From positions 124,001 to 188,000 of the forward strand of contig MU401474.1 of assembly GCA_022579005.1 (NCBI GenBank): a DNA stretch of 64,000 nt. The letters run 5' to 3'. Position numbers and translations under genes: made by a program. Shown here piece by piece: positions 23,261 through 35,848 of the stretch. The notes beneath the pieces were generated by a model. The model saw only the letters and a program-made list of their open reading frames with translations, did no database searches and had not been told where the DNA came from. Within the stretch, counting starts at the first letter, position 1. Every line of letters starts with the position of its first letter. Source of the DNA: Poronia punctata. Taxonomy: Eukaryota; Ascomycota; Sordariomycetes; Xylariales; Xylariaceae.

Positions 23261-26200
23261 TGTAGATTTATAGGGACTTGATTGGGACGAATGAGTTCTG
23301 TCTACTTACATATTTATCTACCATGGTATCTAAACTGACATTCAAAGATTGTAATAAGTTGTTCTATATCTATTACAAACTTCTACTCCATGGTACTGTA
23401 CTAAATCAAACATTGGAAAGTGGTAAGAAACCTGCTCATTTCATTGTAGTCAACTACGATCGTAGGATACAGAAGCCCGCCTAGATTGGTTTAATCAATG
23501 AACACATAACATCGCCATGTTTCCCCGGTTCCCGGGTTATATCAATCACGTTGTTGACAACATAGGGTGCGTTACACAGAGACAAGCCATTTAATTGTCA
23601 AGTAAAACGTAGACTTCCAAAATGCGCCGTGTGACGATACAAAAGCTTACCGGAGACCGAAAAATGAAATTCGGCATACTTATTGCCAACCCTGGGTTCA
23701 TGACATGCCGGCTTCCTGCGTACCTTATGTAAGCCCTCTCTACTTCTGCGCGCAGATACGGGTGCGGCAAAAGCCTTTTTTAACAGTGTACATTACGAGT
23801 ATAAACTGCAACATACGCCGTTTGTTGAATTGCCTGTTATCGCTCATACGCACGTTTACTAAAAACCCCCGTAGAAACTAGGGATGATTGCTGAACCGTC
23901 GGGAAAAAACGCCGCACTTACATATGAAAGACTTGGGCCAAGGCGCACAACGCTTATGCCATTCATCAGCAGCAGGTTGGAGCTGCGAGTCGAACCAAAC
24001 TGCAACTTTCATTGCAAATGCATTTTTGTGGTGGAGACTGTCAGCACGTGCTCGTAGACAGTGAGAGGTATGTAGGCTTCTAAAATTAGAATTGGGTAAA
24101 TGCCATTTTCTCTGCTCAGTGCTGATGCTTAGCAACAATCTACAGAGAGGCATTGAGCACCGCACCTGCAGTCAGCGAACAGTCTGATCGCAGCTTATTA
24201 CAGTTGTAAATCAAAACTATTGGGAACTTGACCTGGTGATTCGCACGTGCTTATATCCAATGGACTGTCCGGTCCCCCAAAATGTAACGGTATATAAAAG
24301 TTGCCCTTCACACCCGATTTTCAATGCGACCGGGGAAATCCGCAGTTCGGCTCGTCCGCCTGTATGCGTTGCAGTTGCATGGAATTGATGGCTCGGATAT
24401 CAATCGGTCGAGAGCGATCAAACGAATGAAAGCAACATGGGACAATCGTCAACCAGATAGATGACTGCGGCGGTCCTTGGGTCATATTTGCAAAAAAGAC
24501 ATGCACCCCTTGATCTCGAGAGTGTCCTCCACTGGGAATACGAGGAGGAAATTAAACTGTGAGTAAGAAACATGCGACAGGGTTACAACGCAACATTTCG
24601 CCTCACCGTACAAATTTCTCAACCGTACCGAACTATGCCGAATGCCACTCTGCGAGTCTCCGAGAAAAAACTAGCCGCGCCAATTTCTTCGAGCATAACC
24701 ACTCGTATGCGGCCTATCTATTTACCTCGTACCTTACGTATGTGAGCACACAATGCACAGATAGCGTTGAATCGGAAGCAAACCCGGATGGGAAGAGGTT
24801 CCAAATTCGGAACGGGGATTTCTCGCAACCACGATGTATGGTTCCATCACAGGCTTCTATGTGGAATGCCAGCTCATGCCAAGTCGTAGACGAAAGGACG
24901 CGTCGTTTTCTTGTCATCTCTCTTGACTGGGCGATTGTGATAGTCATCAGCCATCTCAGAGGGTACTTTTTTCGGTTACTGAGATATGTACGATACTGTG
25001 GGATACAGGATTAGCGGTGAAGAATGCACGAGCGTTTCGAACCTGCTCCCACATGACTAATGAGGGAGGGAGGGCATAGTGATGAATGATTGAATGAATC
25101 AGTGAAAGACAGTACAGATTACAAGATTGCGTCTGCAACCCTGAATATACACGTACGTGTATACGAGTACTTGTTGAGAAAAACGTCCAAACCACGGTTC
25201 TTGCCGACAGCTTAGTCGATCTGAAACAAAATATGTATGCTAAATGAGGCTGTCCGGCTGAAAATGCCTATCTAATCTCTAGAGTTGCAGCTGAAATGTG
25301 GCTTCCCTTCAATAGGAGCTTGGGTGTCTGGTGGAAAAGCATTGACCGACAACAAAAGAACGATCGAGGCCGCCCTCCACAAGATATCACTCGTAGGCTA
25401 ATAGGGAAATTTTCTGGAAAAGGGGGAAATGATTGTGTGACAACGCATGCAAGCCACAAAATAAAATTGATACGTACAATCATCCATCTACGTGTAATAA
25501 GCAGCAAATCCGCCATCTTGCCTCTACCTGGCACCCGGGAAAGGCATGCATTTTGCTGATTCGGCAATTCCTGCGAGTACTCGTATGTGGTCAGCAAATT
25601 GACGGGTTATTATGGTAAGATCTTGTAAATACCTTAGACCATCTACGTGTACCTAGAACATCTAGGCCACAGTACCTACATGTATGTACTTATCATGTTG
25701 GTCGATCATAATGATTTTGCTTTCCTTACTCATTATGATTACGACGTATTTCCTGTATCTGACCAAAAATATATTAAAGAGTAAGATCGCTTCAGGGTTC
25801 CGACGGTCCTCGTTTACCTACTTTAATGTACGTGTTGTAGGTATATATCATGGGAGGAATATATTAGGTAGTTCCGTCTGTGCAGTTTAACAATGTTTCG
25901 CCTTGTACATCTAAGCACCGGTAAGCCGGCCCTATTGCGTGGAGTAGCTGCGACTCCTCGACATACTACGAGTAGACGTACTGAGTATACCTACTTGCAA
26001 GATAAAAAGGCCGGTGATGTGACGTACTTGTAGGGGCGTAGTTGAAGGTACGGCGTTGTTGCACCTACTCGCAAGTACAATTTTAGCATGTAATTACCGT
26101 GTGAATTTCCCCGGATTTCTCTTTGGTTGGAACTTGGAAGGAGTGACGGATGGATTTTGAAACACTATTCAGGAGATAAATGATGGACATAAATAGATTG

Positions 26201-29200
26201 TGTACATAGTACCTACTCTAATTGTCTAGGGAGGTAACAGATCTGTAACAAAATCGTTTCCTAAGGAGGTTATAGACATTGCACCGAGGTTCAAGCTTCT
26301 CATCGGTGTCGTCTACCTCCTGTGAAATTAACTGACCCCTTCAAAATTTGTATTTTGACGATGACACGTTATCGTCAGCCACTCAACCGGCATTAAAGAT
26401 CTACAGGCACTTGGTTCGCATGCCATTTGATAATGATAAGGCTAATAATAATAAGGGTCTTCAGCCAGTCGAGATTTTCTTGCCAGGATCAACCTTGCCT
26501 GTTCGTGTTCAGAGGTTCTTGACCAGTCCAGCAAAACGCAAATGGAGCTCATTTGTATGTATAAATCTTATGACATCTGAAGCCGTCACTTCTTATCCAG
26601 TAACCGGAAAAGAACCATCACGTCAGACATATCTAGACCAGAACTTAAAATGAAGTTCCTGATTTGCCCTCAAGTAAGAAACTGGTACGCACTATTAAAT
26701 TGACTAGGAATTCAACTACTACGAGGCCTAGAGTTCGTGTTACACAAATAAATATTTCGTCCGGCCCAGACCAACCAACATGCATCACCCGTCCGCTCGT
26801 GGAGAAGTGACGGTAGACAAAACGTGGCCAGCATCCGATCAGCCACGTGAGCCAAGGCTGCTAATATCCTTCCCTGTGCCCTTACGGCACGCAAAACGTG
26901 CCGTACTTCTCCATCACATACTGTACAGATGTTGCAATGGTGGGTGTTATAAAGTTCCTAGTCGGCCGAAACACGTTTCCCGCCTCGTCTTTTAATTACC
27001 GACAAGCGGAATGGAGCCCATACTGTGCTTCTTCTATTGTTCGATAGACATCTCCACGCACACGTAATTACCGATCCTGTAAATTGCTTGGTTGGTATGT
27101 GTCCAATACCTAAACTAGCGTTGACATGGCTACGGGTAGAGACGGTTACTAATCGGTAACTAATCGCCTAGCTAGAACTCTCCTTTATAGTGCATTGCTA
27201 GTGTTTGAGAGTTGGACCTCGTGACTCACCAACCAGAACACGCAAAGCTGCAGCTGCAAAAAAGGGATTGACACGGCTGATAATTGCCCTCGACATCAAC
27301 ACGATAAGTTCTTCTTCTTGGACGCTGTCGCATATTAAATCATAATGTACGATCATATGTAATACTCTGTTACGTACAGCTAACAGACCTAATGTCAATG
27401 TGCACCATCGAAACGCCAGACCAGGCTAAGTTAAAGCTCGCCCCGTTTTCTCCAGTGCTGTGGAACCGAGCTTATCTGGCTGCGCTTTAAAATGCGGTCA
27501 CATGGCTAGGAAACGTTCTCCTAATATCAGCCGCAACGTTCAGGCGCAAACTAAGAATCCGGATGTGTAATGTTTCTCCCTAATAATTTCCGGCTGGTAT
27601 TCGGTGCTGGCAACAACACAAATATTAGCAAAATGGATTGACCAAAGCCCGAGTCCCCTACCCGTATATGATGTTTGTTTAGGGGGTAGACTAGGTCATT
27701 TGTAAGAGTAAATTAGTTAGGGAGAAGCATTGACATATATAGGCAGGATAAAAGCTGGATGACATGACCTGAGACATGCAGGCACCAACTGATGACCAGT
27801 CATAAACAAAAAGTTGATTGCTTGAACCTTGTTCTCAGCAGCTGCCGACCTCGATAGGGCAATAAGTCCGGAGACCCTGACATAGGCAGATATTCTGCAA
27901 CATAGCGCAGGGTATTCTTAGAAACAGGCTTCTTGATAGGTATCAAAGTATTAAAAGCAGGTTTAAGATTGCCTTTGGTAACAGACCTGTAACATTTCTT
28001 TCGGCCCAGCTTCAATGCCCCAATTGGTATTTCCTCCATTCTGTTTCATTACCAATATTTCCATTTTCCTTCCTTTCCCTATCTATCTTTACACCGATTT
28101 CACGCGCATAACCACGTTTCAGGTATAAACACTTACCAGTACAAGAAAAGTACTTACGTGCTGTTAAAAGAATACCAAGTCCATTTCGGCAGTTTGCACT
28201 TGTCCTGTTTGAGCAATTTAGGTTATATTTACAGTCGGTCAGCTTTTCAGGTTTAAGACAAGCTGACAGTCTAGTAAGAAATGAGTTAAGCACCGGTATT
28301 AAAAACAACTTTAACAGGCTTAGAAGGTTGTACTTTCCCTGGTTTGTAGCGTGGCCTTTGTGTTTTAGGGGTCGAGCTTGAGTGTAAAGCGGGGTTTAGT
28401 AGGGACGCTTGGGCAAATGGTGTGGATAGGAAAAACGGGTCTAAAAGCCACGAGGCATGGTGCATGCAAATGTTGCATATGTACCAAGCTGTACCTACCT
28501 TTAAGGACTTTCAACTGTGGTACCAAAGTGCTTTCTAGGTTGATAACTTATTATTTTGTACCAAGCATCAGAAACTACGGCTTGAACTAAGTATATGCAA
28601 TACATATACTGAGTATATATGCAAACCAAATATAATATGTGCTACTTGAATAAGAAGAACTGATCAGCCCTTTACTTATTAAACACCTAAAGGACAAACT
28701 TATATTGGCTAGGCAATGTTTGTACTTTATTTCTACGTCCTTTTCTGGGCACCAACCTAGGGTCCCAGTGGAATAGGTACCTACCACGTACACATATTGC
28801 TCCTTGCCAACCGCCTCCTTTGACCAGCAAGTCCTACCTATATTCTATCATATTGAGTATATCTGACATGCTAAGTCTACCAACAACTTAAGTCTCAATT
28901 TCCGATTATGTTATGTATTATATGATATTCTGATTAAATAGAAAACAGATTGATGCAATAGGAAGACTACGTGTATTTGCTAGAAATACGTACCTAGCCA
29001 CGTTGCGGCACTTCTTGTAATAGGTACATATGCTTGTGAATCAGCATGAGTAGCTCTCCATAGGTACTACCTGATAGATACATCCACGCCATATTTGGCT
29101 CTGCGTATCACCGTCTAGAAAACCGGCGTTTAATGTACCTTGCCATAACCGATACTGCGTAAGAGATACCCACGCATGCTGTAACTGTGTACATCAGCAG

Positions 29201-30139
29201 GAGCGCAGGTAGGTAGTCACCCATACCCCAACGCACCGCTCCTAGATGTACCTCCCTAGTCTACTTGATTACCGCCACTTTCGTTCCTTACCACAACTTA
29301 ATCTTGTTGAATTTCTTCAAATTGTTTTGTTGTTGGCCTGCACGGCTTCTTCACTCATTTGTATTCCGCATCTTGTTCGCTTTTGTCCGTGTTCCGCCCG
29401 ATCCCAGGAACCAGACCAAGTCCCCACTGTTACCGAGACTCGCCAGATACCAATTTCCTACAAGGCCGGGCCGAGTCAACTAAACTGACTGCCCAGACCT
29501 CACCTCACGTTTTTCGCTACCTACTGTACCTACGAGACAACCCACCCACAGTATACCGACCGCAATAACACCTCCGCAGTACCAGTGCAGCCGTTTTGTC
29601 GCCGATCCGAACACCACCAAACCCCATCCTCCTTATTCTCTTCCCCGGCCAAATACCAAATGTCCCCTTCAATCACCTAGTATTACTCGACGTTGAATTG
29701 GCGACGGAGCGAGGCTTCTATTGCCGGGTTTGAATCTCTCACTAGGTTACCGATCTTCCAGCGACCTTAGACACTACCTTATACCTCACTTCTTAGGCTG
29801 GGATACCTAGACCTTACGTGGCGGCTTTTTTGACACAACGAACGCACGCACATCCATGCTGGCCCTTCTCTGCCATTATACTTCCGCCGAAATCTCTACT
29901 TTTATTGTCCTACCCTTCGTACCTGGTCCGCCCCGGTCCGCCCGCTAGTGATCTGGCCAGCTATCAGAGCGGTGTTCGAAACGGGACAGCCCCGGCAATA
30001 TCATCTTCATCGACTTGACACTATCTCATGCCTTGCCGGCTTTAGACACCATCAGGTTACACGTAGGGACTATTCTGAAGCGAATTGTGTTTATATCACT
30101 ACCAAGCGAATTCCACGACCGGAGAAACACACTGTTCAG
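23261..30139. other. Gene-poor region of 6.9 kb
   Basis: I recognise no protein in any frame. The longest open frames are 151 codons (24559-25014, plus), 109 (25268-25597, minus) and 101 (26348-26653, plus); their products have no motif, repeat or signal I can name. At 27800-28380 the minus strand shows several short frames that could be remnants of an old gene, but no family is evident. Base composition is not AT-skewed like the retroelement, so strong RIP is not apparent. ACTCGTA/TACGAGT heptamers are frequent (24701, 25160, 25387, 25574, 25967 among others). The last few hundred bases before 30140 are C/T-rich and probably hold the promoter and leader of the kinase gene. Confidence 0.45.
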
Positions 30140-32215
30140 ATGGGCAACAGCCAAGGCAAGCCCGTTGATCTCAACGGTGAGGGTATGTTGCGGCTCGATT
30201 TCCTTTCTGCCCTCCCACAGCAGCCTCATCAGTAGTCGAGACACCTTGTGCCCGGGGTCGAATCGACTTGCCCTGTTCTTCAGTGCTGCCCGATAAACCT
30301 GCTTTACTAATTCGAACTTCCTTGTATAGTGAGCTTGAATCATTTTCGGCTATTACGAGTTGTCGGTCGTGGCGCCTTTGGTAAAGTCCGAATTGTCGAA
30401 AGAAAAGACACAGGCTTGACGTTTGCCCTAAAATACATCCGCAAGGATGAAGGTGAGTTTAACCCAATGGGCACAGAAGCAACTTGGCTGGGTGTTCTGG
30501 CTTGCTAAAACTGTTCAATATGTATAGTTGTCCGGTCCGAATCCGTGCGGAATATTATTCGGGAACGACGCATGCTCGAACATGTGAACCATCCATTCAT
30601 TTGCAATTTGCGCTATAGTTTCCAAGATATCGAATACATGTACGCTGAGATCCCCGAACTCCGATACCACTTTAATCGACTGGTTGAGATCTAACAAGTG
30701 GCCTCCGCAGGTACCTGGTTGTCGATTTAATGAGCGGTGGTGACCTACGCTTCCATATTTCACGAAAAACATTTACCGAAGACGCCGTGCGTTTCTGGAT
30801 ATCCGAACTAGCGTGTGCTCTGAGATATGTGCACCGACAGAACATTATACATCGAGATATTAAGCCTGATAACGTGCTACTGGATGCCGACGGTCACGTC
30901 CATCTAACGGACTTCGTATGTCACCTATTGCGTCGTCTATCGTTCTCTTTTTTTGTGCTAACTTCAGCTATAGAATGTCGCGTCGGACGTTGTACCGGGC
31001 AAGCTACTTACAAGCAAGTCTGGAACTCTGGCCTATCTGGCGCCGGAAGTCTATGGCGGAAGAGGCTACGATGTACGGGCGGACTGGTGGTCACTGGGCG
31101 TATTATTCTACGAATGCATATACAATAAGGTAAGAAATATTGGGTCTGATACTGGTTGAGCACCGCAGCTAACGGTCGTAGCGTCCTTTTGAGGGCAACT
31201 CGGAAACCTCGTTGACGAACGTAATCCTCCACGCCACGGCCAAGTTCCCGGTAACCCAACCAGCCGTAACAACTGACTGCATGCGAGCAATAAGGAGGGC
31301 TCTAGAACCGAATCCGGACCTTAGATTGGGACATTCATGGCAAAAGTTCACCGAGGAGCCGTTCTTCAGAGTGATCGACTTCGAAATGCTTGAAGCGAAA
31401 CAGATCGAGCCTGTTTTCGTCCCCTCTGCCGAGAAAACCAACTTCGATGCTACTTATGATCTGGAAGAGCTGCTGTTGGAAGAGGCACCGCTGGAGGCCC
31501 GAGCGCGGAGACAAAAACCCAGGGAGAAATTAAAAGATGACGCTACGGAAAAAGAGGTTCGCGAAGAAGAGCTATACCGCACCATCGAGCGAGAATTCCG
31601 GTCGTTTGACTATACTGTAGCCGCCTACAAGAAGTAAGTTCCCACCGATTCATCTCGTCCTCTTCGATTCTAACCAGTTGCGATAGGATCACAGCTTCGC
31701 AAGGTCAAGGAAGTCAAGCGGAGGGAAGCCAAGGGCCAGGCCCCAATCACATAGCCGCGGCCGGGCCGGGGAGCCACTTACCTCAAGCAATCACTACGAA
31801 CGAGGCGACTGCAGCGCCGGCTCCGACCAATGGGAACTACCAGTCCGGTCCATCGCCAGCAGATCCTAGATCCAGATCCTATTCTCATGGCGGGCCCTTG
31901 GTTAGGAGCCAAGGGACGCCGCAACCGCAGCAGTCGCAACACATGCCACCGCATTATAGGCCGGCGCAACAGTCGGGCATGGTCCCGTCTGCGACAGGTG
32001 GCGTGTCTTTCACGCTCGAAGGCACCGGAAGTTGGTCCGATTTAGCTCGTCGGGATAAGACGTTACCGGCCGACGCAAACGCACTCGGCGCGGAGAATGG
32101 TGGGGGATCCGGCGGCATGTTCGGCATCTTTGGGCGGAAAAGGCGAGGATATAGTCCTAAGCCGAAAGAACGAGGCGTGCTAGGGAAAGAAGGAGCACGT
32201 CAAATAATAGGCTAA
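30140..32215 (+). CDS. AGC-group serine/threonine kinase, STK32/YANK type
   Basis: Seven exons: 30140-30182, 30330-30452, 30528-30639, 30711-30915, 30974-31129, 31182-31633 and 31687-32215. Together they code for 539 residues with phase preserved throughout. The N-terminus MGNSQGK resembles a myristoylation signal, as in animal STK32A. Kinase features: glycine loop GRGAFGKV at 27-34, Lys49 in [13 protein letters not shown] at 140-147, and TDFNVAS at 159-165. DFN instead of DFG is characteristic of the YANK/STK32 family, and the fourth intron falls exactly between Phe and Asn. APEVYGG follows. After the kinase domain come an AGC-style tail with an acidic and basic helix and a Pro/Gln/Ser-rich tail ending in a basic segment ([11 protein letters not shown]). 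Substrates are unknown. Start chosen at the first ATG giving the family N-terminus. Confidence 0.92.
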
Positions 32216-35200
32216 CTAGAGTCTGGAGAATTATAGAGAGGGGCTAGGGGTGATAGAAGAGAGCGAAGACAAGAGGAGGGATTTTCTACTTTGCAGGGCA
32301 CTCCGGAGTTCAAGGGGTGACATACATTGGCGGCGATTGGCAGGAACGGTTCTTTTGAGACTGTTCATGCCCTGTACATGGAGATATACCCACTGGTTTT
32401 TTTGGTCCCTCCGACGAACAACGGACGAGAAAACACACGAGATGAATCCGGTCGCTTATCTATCCGGGGAATACTATCTATATAATTCTGCGCATCGACC
32501 ATAGTCTGGTTTTTGGTGAATCGGTCGGGTTTAGAGTGTTTGGGTTTGGAGCTAACCTATGTCAACTTTGTCGGATGGGTGCAGAAAGAGATGCTAGGAC
32601 TCGACATTTGATCGGTCACGTGTGCTATTTATTGTCGATATTATTACTAGATGCCATATTCAAACAGTTAGCTAACATACTTAGCTAGCATAGGCCTTGA
32701 CAATCAATCCCATAAATAAGACGACAGATGATGGGACATACCACCTTGACTACCTAGGAAAGGAGACGTGAGGCAAAGGGTCAATAATGCCTTTCTCTCT
32801 TCCTCTTGCTAGATTCCCTCTGAGTTTTACTTGGGGTACTTGGGCACCATTCCTTTATGATAACTGGAGACTCTTTTTACTCACAACTCCCAGGCCCTGC
32901 TATTCTTGCTTCTAATCCCGTATTCAGAAAAGGGGGTGGATGAACCAGGCTTAACGGTCAACGGAATCAAAGTCTAACCCCCAACAAACAAACAAACAGA
33001 TTAGGGGGAAGCGGTGCTTGCGTGGCGAAAGTAAATTCTCATGTGTGTTTATGCATATTAGGTTCCTTTCTATTTGCCTACGCACGGTATTGCGGCCGGA
33101 GACTTCTTTAACCTTGTGCCCCCTCCCCTCTCCCCTTTTTCCCTGGGCTTTGCGCTTTGGGACAAAATGAACGAAGCCGGAATGTTCTGCTTACGCTATG
33201 TATTTCCCTTACCTAGGTACCTACGTTAGGTAAGCATTTCATGGTCTAGGTCAGCTTCTAGTCCTGTTTGTTTCTCATTTTATTTGTGAGAAGGGCTTAA
33301 GTACTTACTTTACTTTTATGTGGGCATGGGGCATGGGGCATGGGGCATGGGGCATGGCAAATATTAGTAGTAAGTTAGACGATAGGTAACGTATGAGGGT
33401 AAGGTAGGTAAGTAAGGTAAAAGAGAAGCGTTCAAGGACAAGTACCTCTAGAACAATATAGTTGTTGTTTTGGCTTTGATGGCAGTAGGTACTACGTAGT
33501 TCTGCCGGCCCCTTTTTCTCTTTTTTTTTTCTTAGGGTTAAAGGAAATGAACACCTTCCTGTTTTTTTTTTTCTTCTTTTTTGCTTGTAGAAACTAACAT
33601 TGCAAAGCTTATGCAAGAGCACCCCGGGGGTTAGGGCGGGCTTTGAGCTTGGCCTTAACTTGATACCTATATATAATATGGCTGGTTTTTCTGGTTGATT
33701 AGAATTAGCCTGACAAGAAGAAGAGGAAAGACATTTGTTTATGTTTAGTTGATATTATGTTATGTTATATAGATACTTTAACCACACCTGCGCTGACAAG
33801 GTTTACATAGGCAAGTATATATATAGACGTACAAGTTAGACGGGGGTATAGGTATGTATTTGTTTGGTAATACAGGTATATAAAGATGGAAGATCGGTAT
33901 CTCCCTATCGTGTTATATTATATGCGTTTCTCTTTAATGTCGCCCTACCTTTTTACCTTTACCTTTACCTTTACCTATATAGATAGCTCGGGAGAGATCA
34001 GATATATCTACATGTACATAACAAGGTAGGTACCTATAATAGAAACAGCAAAGAGTCAGTTTCATTCATCTCATGTACTTTATATATATCTCCCGCCTAG
34101 CCTATCTAAACTTGACCGACCTCTTAACATCCTAACCCCCCTTGGAAATTTCTGAATAACGAAACAAACAAGTCCCGAATCTTTGCTCTCTCTCTCTCTC
34201 TCTATACTTTTCCTGTCACTTTACTATATAGGTAAGAGGCACCTATGTTAACTCTCTACATATTATCATCTAACCTAGTAGATATTAGATTTTTTGCTTA
34301 CCCGTAAAAGATGAGATTACCTAGGTAACCTACTCGTAGATATTCCGCACTTCTAAAACCAAAATGCAAGCAACCTTTTTTTGGTTGGTTGGTTGGGGGG
34401 GTGTCCGGCTTACTAAGACGAAAGAAAACAACCCCGCCGCTCTAACGCCTTATTAGTTGGCTGGCCGCTGACCTGCCATTTCGGGTTGAAAAAAAGGTTC
34501 GATTCGAGGTCAGCTCACGCCTTGCGAACGACGACTTGTGGTAGGTAGGTGGGTGGGTAGGTAGTAGTACGTAGGTAGGTAGGTAATTAGAAATGAATGG
34601 AAATAAGACGTAAACCACATGTATGATATACGTGTACGTGTACAATAAAGGTTACATGTAATGTAGTTAAAATATATACTGTAGGTTAAGCAGATTAGGT
34701 TGACCTAACCTAACCTGAGAACATACGAGTAGTTCAGCATCAATTCTCATACCTCCTACCGACAAGTTTACCTTGTTCACTTTTCAGCCCCCATTACACA
34801 TCTACCTACACCTGCCCTTGGTAAGTTCAGTTAAGTAAGTACGTATTCTACCTATCTACCTAAATGAAATAAAAAGCCTGCAGGGAGCACGTAAAACTTA
34901 CTGTACACACAATGTAGAACCGTCGATAGAAAATAAAGCCCATCTCGAGCGTGTACAGAAGAGTAAACGTCTAGGGTTCTGGGTTAGATGGGATGCGAAC
35001 AAATATTCAACCTTCTTCTCATCATCCATACTACCTTAGCAAGGGCCTACACATAGTTAACCTAACCTAGGGTTCTAGATCATGTACATACAGGATAAAC
35101 ACAGGCTTACAATAGAAAGACAACTAACAAACCAGCCACGCTCTTTGCCCTCTCATCATTTGGTCCAAGGAGGGATACATATCTGCTCCCTGGTCTTGTC

Positions 35201-35848
35201 AGTCGAATTTGCCAAGGTTTCTTCAAGTGCTGGGACCTGGGACCATCCTGCTAATCAGTCACACGCTGGACCACATGTAAACAACGATGCGTACATCACA
35301 TCTAATTGGCCCAAGGAATTCAAGATTTCAACGTTGTGAATGAAGAATAAAATATACGGCAAAATAATCCCCTCAAATACTCCGTTTCTCCAATCTGGCC
35401 TCAGACCATGTGCGTACATCCTGCCTCCATGTGCCCTGTAAATAGACCCAGACCAGTCATCTAGCTGTGCGTATCTCTGCTCGTCTGTCTGTGATCGAGA
35501 GGAGATGGTATATGTACGATAAGCTACACTTTGGGCCCCGCTCCGAGGTAAACGGAGGGGGAAAAGAAAAGAAAGCAAAATAAAAAGAAAAAAGAAAGGG
35601 AAAAAGTAAAGAAACGCCGATACTGATGGTATGTTTTCCTTTGCCCCTAGAATGAGTTACCACACAATGGTTCAGACTCGCGCCCATTGCCAAATACCGT
35701 CATTGACGTCCCGTCATCTCATATATCATGGTAGTAAGTAGCTCCCGGAGTCCGTTCTCGTATGAACCAAAGCGCCGCCCGTGCTAGTGATGATGGTGGC
35801 ACAAGTCATGGGATCTCGGTCCCAGACAACAAAAGACAAAAAACATAA
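32216..35848. other. Intergenic, 3.6 kb, rich in simple repeats
   Basis: No coding sequence was recognised. It contains several low-complexity tracts: GCATGGG units at 33322-33357, TTTACC units at about 33950-33977, a CT run at about 34182-34204, GGTT repeats at about 34383-34397 and GTAG/GTGG repeats at about 34541-34585. CCTAACCTAACC near 34697-34715 is telomere-like in look but not the fungal TTAGGG unit. This is the 3' flank of both the kinase and the Yap1 gene. Confidence 0.5.
33322..33357. repeat. 7-bp tandem repeat (GCATGGG), five units
   Basis: The unit repeats in direct succession from 33322 and ends in a shortened copy at about 33357. It lies in intergenic DNA and has no obvious gene connection. 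Confidence 0.85.

Noticed and set aside
24559..25014. Plus-strand frame of 151 codons in the gene-poor region
   Set aside because: There are no family motifs, signal sequence, plausible splice partners or coding-like composition. I do not call it a gene.
33322..33357. Possible CRISPR-like or clustered repeat array
   Set aside because: The units are directly adjacent 7-mers without spacers: an ordinary minisatellite in a eukaryotic genome.
34697..34715. Telomere-like CCTAACCTAACC
   Set aside because: It is only two to three units of a 5-base word, not the fungal TTAGGG/CCCTAA unit, and lies in an area full of simple repeats.
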